NCBI GenBank assembly: GCA_041676625.1
Contig: JBAYRN010000216.1
Coordinates: 1 to 6,461, forward strand
From: JAEXNA01 sp041676625
GTDB lineage: Bacteria; Vulcanimicrobiota; Xenobia; Xenobiales; JADMJV01
Length of the DNA stretch: 6,461 nt
Direction of reading: 5' to 3'
Shown in pieces: positions 1-6,326 of this stretch. The position numbers and the translations under genes were made by a program. Each line of letters begins with the position of its first letter. Position 1 is the first letter of the stretch. The notes under the pieces are model-generated. The model was given only the letters and a program-made list of their open reading frames with translations. It had not been told where the DNA came from and ran no database searches.

Positions 1-63
1 AACCCCCAGCAGGCCTACACCAGTCCCGATGACAACCGATGTGCTTTGCGTAAAACGTTTACC
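1..63. other. Short edge region without a complete gene
   Basis: No complete gene is visible here. On the minus strand, the frame of the preceding gene's stop codon stays open to the window edge and would read a hydrophobic, glycine-rich stretch (VVIGTGVGLLGV). However, no ATG, GTG or TTG occurs in that frame after the stop. The end of the preceding gene carries a Shine-Dalgarno-like GGAGTGAGGT (minus strand, about 71 to 62), so a further leftward gene may begin at a rare start codon or just outside the window. A small AT-rich palindrome, AAACGTTT, sits at 53-60. Nothing more can be supported. Confidence 0.3.
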
Positions 64-555
64 TCACTCCGTTTTGAGACGATCGTAGCGCTCGGCCGAG
101 ATGTTGACGGAGATGTTCAGAATCCGCCACTGGTCATCGACTTTCTTGGCTCCCACCTTGAAAGTGCCCGTTCCTTCATTCTGATAATGTACCTTGCCGG
201 TAGCCTCGGCCAGGGTACCGCTGAAGCGCTCGTCGGTATTCACGTTTTTGGAGATCTTACCGCTCTCCACGGTGACCGACGCGAAGCCTTCGAAAAGATA
301 AGTCATTGCGGCGAGTCGACCGATGTCTTCATCACTCATCGCCCCCTCCACGGCCAGCTTCTGGGCGGCTTCTATATCCTCGGCCTCCAGGGCCTGAATA
401 AATTCGGTGAGGACCGGAGTCAATTCCACCTTGACTGTCTCAAAGGCTTTAAAGCCAAGTCCGATCGCACCCACAAAAAGAACCACCATGCCCAGGCAGC
501 CCAACCCTGCCCACTTCATCCAGCTCGAAGATTTACTCTCTTTTGCACTTTCCAC
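64..555 (-). CDS. Small membrane-anchored protein, NTF2-like fold suspected, function unknown
   Basis: This is a 163-residue protein of unknown function. It has a short polar N terminus (1-12), one strong membrane segment (about 15-35, glycine-rich) and then a soluble part. The soluble part begins with a helical stretch (about 40-90, EFIQALEAEDIEAAQ-like) and ends in alternating beta strands with a GTGTFKV...DDQWRILNISV pattern (129-150). Helix first, then strands ending in a W-R-I strand, resembles small NTF2-like or DUF4864-type anchored domains; this is inference from pattern only. The start drawn is GTG with a weak, distant AGAAG. An ATG at codon 13 (519-517), just before the membrane segment, is an alternative. 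It lies 63 bases downstream of the permease gene, so it may be the last gene of that operon or have its own promoter. The Cys at 20 is not a lipobox, since the hydrophobic stretch follows it. Confidence 0.8.
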   Translation of the reverse strand: MESAKESKSSSWMKWAGLGCLGMVVLFVGAIGLGFKAFETVKVELTPVLTEFIQALEAEDIEAAQKLAVEGAMSDEDIGRLAAMTYLFEGFASVTVESGKISKNVNTDERFSGTLAEATGKVHYQNEGTGTFKVGAKKVDDQWRILNISVNISAERYDRLKTE

Positions 556-569
556 AATGTTAAATTACT

Positions 570-585
570 TCTACTTTCAAGTAGA
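570..585. repeat. 7-bp inverted repeat upstream of the small membrane protein gene
   Basis: TCTACTT and AAGTAGA are perfect inverted copies separated by TC. The element sits 14 bases upstream of the GTG start at 555 and just upstream of where the ribosome would bind. It could be a repressor site or a small RNA hairpin with a four-base loop. Such a repeat is not rare enough by length alone to prove a function. Confidence 0.35.
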
Positions 586-594
586 TTCCTGCAT

Positions 595-624
595 CCGTTT
601 AGAACCGTTTAGAACCCTCTAAAC
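595..624. repeat. Tandem 10-bp repeat forming a hairpin across the permease stop codon
   Basis: The 10-mer CCGTTTAGAA occurs twice head to tail (595-604 and 605-614). The second copy pairs with TCTAAAC at 618-624, giving a 7-bp stem (607-613 with 618-624) and a four-base loop. On the minus-strand transcript the stem includes the permease TAG stop (621-619). Because the pairing arm is duplicated, a second, mutually exclusive stem with a longer loop is possible. No run of T follows on the minus strand, so it is not a standard rho-independent terminator. Confidence 0.45.
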
Positions 625-2031
625 CAAACCGGTCAAGCTGTAGATCGCGATGATCACGAAGACCGCGACGGTCTTTATGCACGTGATGGCAAAGATATCT
701 CCGTAAGATTGTTTGTGGGTCATACCCGTGATCATGAGTAGAGTAATGACCGCCCCGTTGTGGGGCAGGGTGTCCATGCCACCCGAAGCCATGGAAGCCA
801 CCCGGTGGAGGACCTCGAAATCGATGTTGGCAGCCAGCGCCGCTTCCTTGAAATTCTCAGCCATGGCAGCCAGGGCTATGCTCATTCCGCCGGAGGCCGA
901 ACCGGTGATTCCGGCCAGCAGGTTCACCGAAACGGCTTCGTTGATGAGGGGATTGCTGAAGGCCCCCACCAGCTTCTCCTTGACCAGAACAAAACCCGGG
1001 AGAGCCGCGATCACAGCACCAAAACCGTACTCCGATCCAGTATTGAGAGCAGCCAGCATGGCCCCCGCCACGGCTGTGTTCATGCCTTGCTGCAGCTTAG
1101 ATCTAAGACGAGAGTAGCCCAGCAGGGCCGAGACCAGTAGTCCCAGGACCAGAGCCACTTCGATGGCAAAGAGCCCGCCCATCTTGTCCAGGGAGACGAT
1201 GGCCTCACTCTGGATCCCGAAGTCGGCCAGGGCGATCTCCCGGTTCTGAAGGCCTGCGATATACTTACTGGCCAGAAAATTAACCAGGGCCACCGTGAGC
1301 AAAGGAAGGATGGACAGGTAGGGACTGGGTAGCCGCGCCCCTTCGACCGACTCCTCCGGGGGAGCCGCGGCCTCGGTCTCCTGTTGTTCGCGCTCGCTCC
1401 AGTCCATGGGTCCGAGCACCCGCTTGCGCCGCTCCAGATAGAGCATCCCAGAGACCAGCACGAAGGTAGCCCCACAGACCCCCAGGATGGGAGCAGCGTA
1501 AAGGTCGGTTCCGAAAAACGTGGTGGGGATGACGTTTTGAATCTGGGGTGTCCCTGGGAGAGCGTCCATGGTGAAGGTGAAGGAGCCCAGAGCGATGGTA
1601 CCGGGAATGAGCCGCTCCGGGAGATGGGAGCGCTTGAAAAGTGCTTTTGCGAAGGGATAGACCGCGAAGGCTACCACGAAGAGACTGACCCCACCGTAGG
1701 TCAGAATCGCGCAGGCCAGTACCACCGCTCCGATGGTGTGCTTTTCTCCCAGGACCCGCACGATCTCCGCGGAGATGGCGGCGGCCGCCCCGGTCAACTC
1801 CATCATCTTGCCGAAGAGCGCTCCCAGCAAGAACACCGGCAGGTAAAGGGCGATAAAACCCACCATCGCCTGCATAAAGAGTCCGGAAAAGATCGGCAAG
1901 ACGGCAGCCGGGCCGAGGGCCAATAAAACAGCAAGAAGGGCGCACACCGGCGCCCCCACTACAACCGAGAAACCCCGGTACGCCACGGTCATCAGCAGGC
2001 CCAGTGAAAGGACCAAAATCAGTACCGACAT
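619..2031 (-). CDS. GntP-family organic-acid permease (gluconate / hydroxybutyrate type)
   Basis: This 470-residue polytopic inner-membrane protein resembles the GntP family of proton-coupled carboxylate permeases, which includes gluconate and beta-hydroxybutyrate carriers. Hydrophobic segments run through residues 1-200. A charged loop (about 200-235, with ERRKRV and a Glu-rich stretch) divides the protein, and more membrane segments fill 236-470. Family-like features include TYGGVSLFVVAFAVYP (111-126), FTMDALPGTPQIQN (153-166), the GITGSASGGM turn (374-383) and SGGMDTLPHNGAV (416-428) near the C terminus. Length is normal for the family. The ATG at 2031 has an AAGGGGA ribosome site about nine bases upstream. 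It follows the PilZ gene by 22 bases, so the two are probably cotranscribed. The pattern around DALPGTPQ and DTLPHNG suggests hydroxybutyrate or a related small acid rather than gluconate, but the substrate cannot be settled from sequence. Confidence 0.88.
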   Translation of the reverse strand: MSVLILVLSLGLLMTVAYRGFSVVVGAPVCALLAVLLALGPAAVLPIFSGLFMQAMVGFIALYLPVFLLGALFGKMMELTGAAAAISAEIVRVLGEKHTIGAVVLACAILTYGGVSLFVVAFAVYPFAKALFKRSHLPERLIPGTIALGSFTFTMDALPGTPQIQNVIPTTFFGTDLYAAPILGVCGATFVLVSGMLYLERRKRVLGPMDWSEREQQETEAAAPPEESVEGARLPSPYLSILPLLTVALVNFLASKYIAGLQNREIALADFGIQSEAIVSLDKMGGLFAIEVALVLGLLVSALLGYSRLRSKLQQGMNTAVAGAMLAALNTGSEYGFGAVIAALPGFVLVKEKLVGAFSNPLINEAVSVNLLAGITGSASGGMSIALAAMAENFKEAALAANIDFEVLHRVASMASGGMDTLPHNGAVITLLMITGMTHKQSYGDIFAITCIKTVAVFVIIAIYSLTGLV

Positions 2032-2053
2032 AACGAGGTTCCCCTTTTATAGT

Positions 2054-3046
2054 TCAGTTTTGCTCGGGATGTTGCTCGGCGCAGCCACGGGCTTCCACCT
2101 CGAGCAACGGACGCTTCATAGAGTCCAACAGTTGGAAGCGGAAGAAGCCGTCGCTGACCTCGGCAAATCGAAACTCACAAACCGGTCGCTCCAGCGGGTC
2201 GCAGTCCATGAGGTCGCGCACCGACTTGAGATCCGTAAAAGCGTAATCACTGTAGCGCAATCCCGCTTCACCGCGCTGTAGGCGGACTTGCAGCACCTTG
2301 CCGCAGCGCCTATAACCCATGAGCAGTGATTCGCTGATCGGCACGTTTTTCCACTGGAGCACGTGCAAGGTGGGCATGGCTACGGTCTCCTCGCTTTCGC
2401 CCATCCCGTTGAGTTCGGCGTCACCCTTCACCGTGCGATAAGCGATGTCGGTGGTAGCGCGCAGATCCACGATCTTGCGATAAGTGCTGATGACTTCCTT
2501 GGAGCCATCATCCAGGCTCTTAAACTGCAATCCGATGCGATAGCGCCCGCGATCGATCTTGGCGCACCAGGCGACGGTAGCCGAGGCCTGAATGGCAGGC
2601 AGTCGTTCGGTGTCAAACTCCAGTCGCAGGAGAACGGAGTTTCCGAGAGCGACTCGAGAGGGGGCTTCTACCTGGAGACCACCTTCGGAAATGTCGATCG
2701 TCATCACCCGGTAACCCGGCAGGTCCCGGGAGATCACACACAGGTGGCAGTTCACCCGAGGAGCACTGCGAAGCGCGCTATCGGTATTGATCCCGGCTGG
2801 AATCTCGAACCCGGAAAGGTCCGGGTGCTCCACCAGAAAGCGACCGGTCACCAGGTATTCGCCGCCATCGCACTCGCGGCAAGACATCACGAACATCGGA
2901 ACGGCGGGAGTTCGTTGACCGTTGGCATCGCTCACCTTGACGGGGATCTGGTCCCCTACCTTCATGGGCCGATTGGCCTTGACGACGGTATACTCTTCAC
3001 TGTGCTCTACGAGCTCTACTCTGTAGCCGAAAATCTTCTGTAACAT
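2054..3046 (-). CDS. PilZ-domain protein, probable cyclic di-GMP receptor
   Basis: This 330-residue, probably cytoplasmic protein has no signal peptide or membrane segment. A PilZ domain spans about 92-190. It has both ligand-binding signatures: R-x-x-x-R at 93-97 (RSAPR) and D-x-S-x-x-G at 118-123 (DISEGG), followed by the usual strand ending GRYRIGLQF (167-175). These residues bind cyclic di-GMP in known PilZ proteins, so this one probably binds too. The first 80 residues are beta-rich and end in GGEYLVTGRF (61-70), which resembles the last strands of a PilZ barrel; this may be a degenerate second barrel or a YcgR-N-like module. Residues 225-320 form another domain I do not recognise. The ATG is preceded by GGAGG six bases upstream. 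It heads the leftward operon, 22 bases before the permease, and is divergent from the lipid gene. What output the protein controls is unknown. Confidence 0.87.
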   Translation of the reverse strand: MLQKIFGYRVELVEHSEEYTVVKANRPMKVGDQIPVKVSDANGQRTPAVPMFVMSCRECDGGEYLVTGRFLVEHPDLSGFEIPAGINTDSALRSAPRVNCHLCVISRDLPGYRVMTIDISEGGLQVEAPSRVALGNSVLLRLEFDTERLPAIQASATVAWCAKIDRGRYRIGLQFKSLDDGSKEVISTYRKIVDLRATTDIAYRTVKGDAELNGMGESEETVAMPTLHVLQWKNVPISESLLMGYRRCGKVLQVRLQRGEAGLRYSDYAFTDLKSVRDLMDCDPLERPVCEFRFAEVSDGFFRFQLLDSMKRPLLEVEARGCAEQHPEQN

Positions 3047-3145
3047 GCAATGCCTCCGAACGAGTCTATTTCACTGCTCCAATTGTCTCTTACCGACCGC
3101 CCCAAAATGTAACCCTTCTGTTAACAGACGACTAAAGGATCTTTC
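3047..3145. promoter_or_regulatory. Divergent spacer between the PilZ operon and the PmtA-Psd gene
   Basis: This 99-base gap must carry the start signals for both directions. The leftward ribosome site GGAGG is at 3057-3053. The rightward site AAAGGA is at 3134-3139, six bases before a TTG start. An in-frame stop at 3122-3124 limits the rightward gene on its 5' side. A possible rightward promoter is TTGTCT (3083-3088) with TGTAAC (3108-3113), but the 19-base spacing and four-of-six matches make it weak. A perfect palindrome lies at 3117-3128. Confidence 0.5.
3117..3128. promoter_or_regulatory. 12-bp perfect palindrome, possible operator
   Basis: TCTGTTAACAGA is its own reverse complement. 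It sits between the weak -10 candidate and the ribosome site of the PmtA-Psd gene, where a dimeric repressor could act. A perfect 12-bp palindrome is expected about once or twice by chance in a window this long, so the case rests on position alone. Confidence 0.25.
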
Positions 3146-4501
3146 TTGCGCGATTGGAACGCTCGAAGCATGAGTCTTCGCGATAAGTATATTTTTCTAC
3201 AACAGCTTGGTAACGGTTTCAGTGACATCGGGGCGGTTTTCCCCACCGGAGGGTCGGCGGCACGCTCGCTCTGCTCGGAAGTCCGGCGGACCCGCGGACC
3301 CAAGAGAATCCTGGAAGTAGGTTGTGGAACGGGACCGGTTACGGAAGCTATTCTAGAGGCCATGTCCGACGACGATTCCCTGATCGTCTGCGACCTGAAC
3401 GAGAGTTTTATCAACTACGTCAAGAAGCGGTTCGAGGAAGACCCAAAGTTCGCCGCCCGAGCCGATCAGGTGGAATTTTATATGGGGGATGTGACGGATA
3501 TCGGTGAAGAGAATGAATACGACATCATCATCTCTTCCATACCCTTCACCACCCTGGGCAGCGAAATCCTGACCAGTGTTCTAGAGCATTACAAAAAAGT
3601 ACTCAAACCCGGCGGCTCACTCACCTACATCGAATACGCCTACTTTCGAGACATCCGCGACGCCTTCCAGCCGGTTCACAAGAATGAAAGTTATGAAGAG
3701 GTCAGCGTTCAGATCCGGGACATGCTGGACCGCTACGAGTTTCGTAGCGAGATCATCCGCTCGAACTTTCCTCCGGCCTACGTGCGCTCGCTCCGTTTCG
3801 AACAGCCCGCTCCGGAAGCGGCCACCGGCATGAGACCCGATCCGGATCGTCGACGAGTGCAGTTCGGACCATTCAGCTTCTGCACCGACGGCATGCCGGT
3901 AGTGGGAGCGTTTCTGGGTGCAACCCTGGCCTGGAAGGCATCGGGTCGCCGAGGCTGGCAGGTCCCTCTGGCTTTAGCAGGATTTACTGCCTGGTTTCAC
4001 CGCGATCCTGAGCGTCTGGTGGTGGCCAACAAAGACCTCTGTCTGGCCGCGGCCGATGGCCACATCATGGGGATCCGAGACAGCCGCCACCCCCGTTTAG
4101 GCGATGAAAACTGGGTGCGAATCGAGATCTTCCTCTCGGCCTTCGACGTGCACATCAACCGCTCACCGGTGGCCGGCCGGGTCATCGATCGATGGGAAGA
4201 GCCCGGAGGATTTTCCCCGGCCTTTCTGGGAGTTTCCGAAAATAACGATTCCAGCTACATCGTCCTGGAGAATGAGCGGGGGCGTTGCGCCATCGCTCAA
4301 CGAAGTGGCGTGGTCGCCCGTAAAATCTTCACCTGGTGTCAGCGCGGGGAGCTTCTAACCCAGGGAGAGCGCTTCGGTATGATCCGGTTCGGCTCGCGCA
4401 CCGACATCTATCTCCCCAAAGATAAGGTGGAGGTTCTGATCAGTCAGGGTGACAAAGTCCTGGCCGGAAGAACTCCCATCGCCCGTTTCATCAACGAATA
4501 A
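3146..4501 (+). CDS. pmtA-psd: Fused phospholipid N-methyltransferase (PmtA-like) and phosphatidylserine decarboxylase
   Basis: This single 451-residue protein carries two enzymes. Residues 1-220 form a SAM-dependent methyltransferase of the rRNA-methylase-like PmtA type. It shows the VFPTGGSAAR stretch (31-40), motif I EVGCGTG (57-63), acidic D83 ending strand 2, GDV (114-116), the SSIPF motif (130-134) and NFPPAYV (207-213). This type methylates phosphatidylethanolamine towards phosphatidylcholine at the membrane face. Residues about 229-451 form a full-length short-type phosphatidylserine decarboxylase with short hydrophobic N-terminal helices (250-263, 271-283), FHRDPER (284-290), AADG with D304, DVHINRSP with H336 and RFGSR with G416-S417. 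The Asp-His-Ser set is complete, so self-cleavage at G416/S417 should give a pyruvoyl alpha chain of 35 residues and a beta chain carrying the methyltransferase. The TTG start is chosen for its AAAGGA site six bases upstream; ATG 3170 (codon 9) is the alternative. The gene converges on pssA. Confidence 0.92.
   Translation: MRDWNARSMSLRDKYIFLQQLGNGFSDIGAVFPTGGSAARSLCSEVRRTRGPKRILEVGCGTGPVTEAILEAMSDDDSLIVCDLNESFINYVKKRFEEDPKFAARADQVEFYMGDVTDIGEENEYDIIISSIPFTTLGSEILTSVLEHYKKVLKPGGSLTYIEYAYFRDIRDAFQPVHKNESYEEVSVQIRDMLDRYEFRSEIIRSNFPPAYVRSLRFEQPAPEAATGMRPDPDRRRVQFGPFSFCTDGMPVVGAFLGATLAWKASGRRGWQVPLALAGFTAWFHRDPERLVVANKDLCLAAADGHIMGIRDSRHPRLGDENWVRIEIFLSAFDVHINRSPVAGRVIDRWEEPGGFSPAFLGVSENNDSSYIVLENERGRCAIAQRSGVVARKIFTWCQRGELLTQGERFGMIRFGSRTDIYLPKDKVEVLISQGDKVLAGRTPIARFINE
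3830..3832 (+). other. Possible internal start giving a free decarboxylase
   Basis: An in-frame ATG (Met229) falls exactly where a stand-alone short-type Psd of about 223 residues would begin. A GGAAG at 3814-3818 lies 11 bases upstream, a weak and rather distant ribosome site. It may be a relic of the ancestral separate gene or may still allow a second product; the sequence does not decide this. Confidence 0.25.
4391..4396 (+). other. Predicted pyruvoyl-forming self-cleavage site of the decarboxylase
   Basis: The codons GGC TCG encode G416-S417 in the RFGSR motif. In known phosphatidylserine decarboxylases the proenzyme cuts itself before this serine, which becomes the pyruvoyl group of the alpha chain. 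Supporting residues D304 and H336 are present. Assignment is by motif. Confidence 0.8.
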
Positions 4502-4529
4502 GTCTGCCGCCAGGCCAGCGGCGAGGGGC
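4502..4529. terminator. Convergent intergenic gap with a short GC hairpin
   Basis: Only 28 bases separate the stops of the fused lipid gene and pssA. GCCGC (4506-4510) pairs with GCGGC (4518-4522) around a seven-base loop, and this symmetric stem could act in both directions. There is no T run on either side, so a rho-independent terminator is doubtful. The two transcripts probably overlap at their 3' ends. Confidence 0.25.
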
Positions 4530-5219
4530 CTAATCCGCGCCGGTCTTCAAGGTCAGGATCGGGCCGGAGAGGACATACGCCAGACATCCGAGGGCCAATA
4601 TGGCCGGCGGATTGAAGTAACAGGCGATCAATAAGATGGGAAAAATCGGCTTGGGTATCGCCGCCAGTTTGCCCAACTTGGGATAACGAAAATTGCTTAC
4701 CATCAAAAAGCCCAGAGTGGCCTGCCAGAACAACCCGGTGAGCGGTTCCAAGTGGGGATGGCTCAGATAGATGATGGCGATCAACACGGCTACCCCGGTG
4801 GTGGGCATCCCCTGAAAGATCCCTCCCCTGGTAGGCGCCACGTTGAAGCGGGCCAAGCGGAAGGCTCCGCCCAGTAAAAAAATGACGGCGGCGGCGATCT
4901 GCACCCACAGGCTTACTCGCCCGAAAAACCAGAAGAAGATGAGAACAGCATTGGCCACCACAAAAGACGTCAGGTCGGCCAGGGAGTCCAGCTCGGCCCC
5001 GAAGTCGGAAAAGACGTTCCACTTTCTGGCCAGATAGCCATCCATGGCGTCCATGACCATGGCTAGCAGCAGGCAGACCACCGCCCACCGGCCGTGCCCT
5101 AAAGAGGAAAGGACTATGGCCACCGTTCCAAAGACCAGGTTACCCCCGGTCACCAGGCTGACGATGTTTGATTTGAGACGCTTCTGGAAGATCACCCTGT
5201 GCGGTTCCCGGCCGGACAC
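4530..5219 (-). CDS. pssA: CDP-diacylglycerol-serine O-phosphatidyltransferase
   Basis: This integral inner-membrane enzyme joins serine to CDP-diacylglycerol, releasing CMP and forming phosphatidylserine, the substrate of the decarboxylase encoded opposite. The 229-residue protein has the complete CDP-alcohol phosphatidyltransferase signature: D57, D60-G61, A64-R65, G74, D78 and D82 with the usual spacing; the aspartates bind metal and catalyse transfer. RLARFN (121-126) and FQGMPTTG (135-142) are typical of the PssA branch rather than phosphatidylglycerol-phosphate or cardiolipin synthases. About six to eight hydrophobic segments cover the rest, and length is normal for the PssA type. The GTG start has an AGAGGGG site five bases upstream. 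The stop of the lipoprotein gene lies only 10 bases before the start, so the two are very likely one transcript. Confidence 0.9.
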   Translation of the reverse strand: MSGREPHRVIFQKRLKSNIVSLVTGGNLVFGTVAIVLSSLGHGRWAVVCLLLAMVMDAMDGYLARKWNVFSDFGAELDSLADLTSFVVANAVLIFFWFFGRVSLWVQIAAAVIFLLGGAFRLARFNVAPTRGGIFQGMPTTGVAVLIAIIYLSHPHLEPLTGLFWQATLGFLMVSNFRYPKLGKLAAIPKPIFPILLIACYFNPPAILALGCLAYVLSGPILTLKTGAD

Positions 5220-5229
5220 CCGGGCCCCT

Positions 5230-6276
5230 CTATCGGAGTATGGTAAGCCCCTGTAAGGTCTGAGTGGGTGGATTCAAACCGGAAAAACGCCGGGTAGGGA
5301 ACGGATTACCCTCCAGCGTCGAGATATCTGCAAAGACCAGGATCTCTCCGCCATTGGCCAGATAAAGTGCGTCATCGAGCAATTCAAACTGCCTGGGTTC
5401 GGTGAGTCCGGTGTTAGCGCCCCCCACAATCCGGGTTGGAGCCTGGTTGTTCCGGTCGAACTGAAAGCTTTCAAAGGTCAAAATCTGGTCGGTACCGCTA
5501 TCCACCGCAAGCAGGTGACCCTGGCTGGTAATCACTGCGTAGGTCACGTTTCGAAAGGTGGTGTTGCTGCCTCCGAAACGGCCTGAAGGCGGGACGTTTC
5601 CGTTGATGGTCTTGAAATTGTCGAAGGTCAGGATCTCCTCGCGGGTGACCACCGAAACCTGACCAGCAGAAGCCCGAAAGAAGAAGCAACTGGGTAGAGA
5701 TATTCCGGTTGATCCGCCTCCAAGTCTCCGCCGCGGTGCCACCTCACCCTCAATGGTGGATGCCCCTTCGTAGACCAGGATCTGGGCGGTTGGTACATCC
5801 AGCACGTAGAGTTCATCGGTCTCGGCATCCACAAAGGCCTGAACCGGACCCGAAAGTTCGGTGGCCGGTCCTCGGAGAATCCGGGTGGGAGGCACATTCC
5901 CCTTGAGCTCGGAGGGGCTCTTGAAGAACAGAATGGCCGGGGTTCCTTCATCGGCCACGATCAGATCACCGTTGACCGGATGAATGGTCAGATAAGCAGG
6001 CCGGGTCAAATTCGTCAAGCTTCCCGATAATGGGAGTCGGGTCTCCACCTGGCTCTCCAGTCGAGTTATGTTTTCGAAGAGACGCAGATTGAGATTCGCG
6101 AGGTCGGATACCAGCAGGCGCTCCCCGCTTCCCCCGCCCCCGGAATCGTCTTCTTCCTCCTCTTTATCGCCGCAGCAAGGGCCGAACGCACTCGTGGTGT
6201 CCCCTTCGGCGCAATCGCATCCCACCAGAGAGAGGGCAAAGAAAAACAGCAATATGAATAGTGATATCTTGCTCAC
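5230..6276 (-). CDS. Lipoprotein with a predicted six-bladed beta-propeller
   Basis: This 348-residue exported lipoprotein has a signal peptide (1-19) ending in lipobox LVGC, with C20 as lipidation site. D21 at +2 would, under the enterobacterial rule, keep it in the inner membrane. Residues 20-51 form a linker with extra cysteines (22, 34, 35), an acidic run (39-44) and a GGGGSG hinge. The rest is six repeats of 47-51 residues beginning near 64, 115, 166, 215, 265 and 312. Each starts I-L-x-F/Y and most go on to G-x-x-x-P-x-R-x-x-x-G and a later hydrophobic 'L-x-V-x-D' strand, as in NHL- or YncE-like propellers. The last repeat is short, and the strand near 53-60 (RLLVSDL) could complete it as a velcro closure. 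No catalytic residues are evident, so a binding or scaffolding role is likelier than an enzyme. The GTG start has TAAGG eight bases upstream. It precedes pssA by 10 bases. Confidence 0.85.
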   Translation of the reverse strand: MSKISLFILLFFFALSLVGCDCAEGDTTSAFGPCCGDKEEEEDDSGGGGSGERLLVSDLANLNLRLFENITRLESQVETRLPLSGSLTNLTRPAYLTIHPVNGDLIVADEGTPAILFFKSPSELKGNVPPTRILRGPATELSGPVQAFVDAETDELYVLDVPTAQILVYEGASTIEGEVAPRRRLGGGSTGISLPSCFFFRASAGQVSVVTREEILTFDNFKTINGNVPPSGRFGGSNTTFRNVTYAVITSQGHLLAVDSGTDQILTFESFQFDRNNQAPTRIVGGANTGLTEPRQFELLDDALYLANGGEILVFADISTLEGNPFPTRRFSGLNPPTQTLQGLTILR

Positions 6277-6304
6277 GATACGCGCCTTAGAAGCAGTCTG
6301 AGAA

Positions 6305-6326
6305 TAACCCTCTTCAACAGGGGTTA
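6305..6326. promoter_or_regulatory. Hairpin starting at the stop codon of the 14-codon leader
   Basis: TAACCC (6305-6310) pairs with GGGTTA (6321-6326), extendable by one T-G pair, leaving an eight- to ten-base loop. On the minus-strand transcript the first arm starts with the leader's TAA stop, so a terminating ribosome would cover the hairpin. The sequence after it (TTCTC) is too poor in T for a clear intrinsic terminator. The lipoprotein ribosome site lies about 15 bases beyond. Confidence 0.35.

Noticed and set aside
496..498. Cys20 of the small membrane protein as a lipidation site
   Set aside because: The residues before it (GLG) fit a lipobox poorly and the hydrophobic segment follows rather than precedes the cysteine, so a plain membrane anchor is likelier.
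46..612. 188-codon plus-strand frame
   Set aside because: It lies opposite the small membrane protein gene, and the minus frame has a clear membrane segment and a plausible fold, whereas this one gives no coherent protein.
1280..1945. 221-codon minus-strand frame
   Set aside because: It is a shifted reading of the permease gene, rich in Arg, Gly and Pro as expected for an out-of-frame shadow.
2363..3043. 226-codon plus-strand frame
   Set aside because: It is antisense to the PilZ gene, whose ligand motifs and GGAGG ribosome site settle the strand.
4183..4194. Perfect palindrome CATCGATCGATG
   Set aside because: It lies inside the decarboxylase coding region, encodes ordinary residues, and is expected by chance at this length.
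4444..5088. 214-codon minus-strand frame
   Set aside because: It is an out-of-frame reading of pssA and runs into the convergent gene; the pssA frame holds the full catalytic signature.
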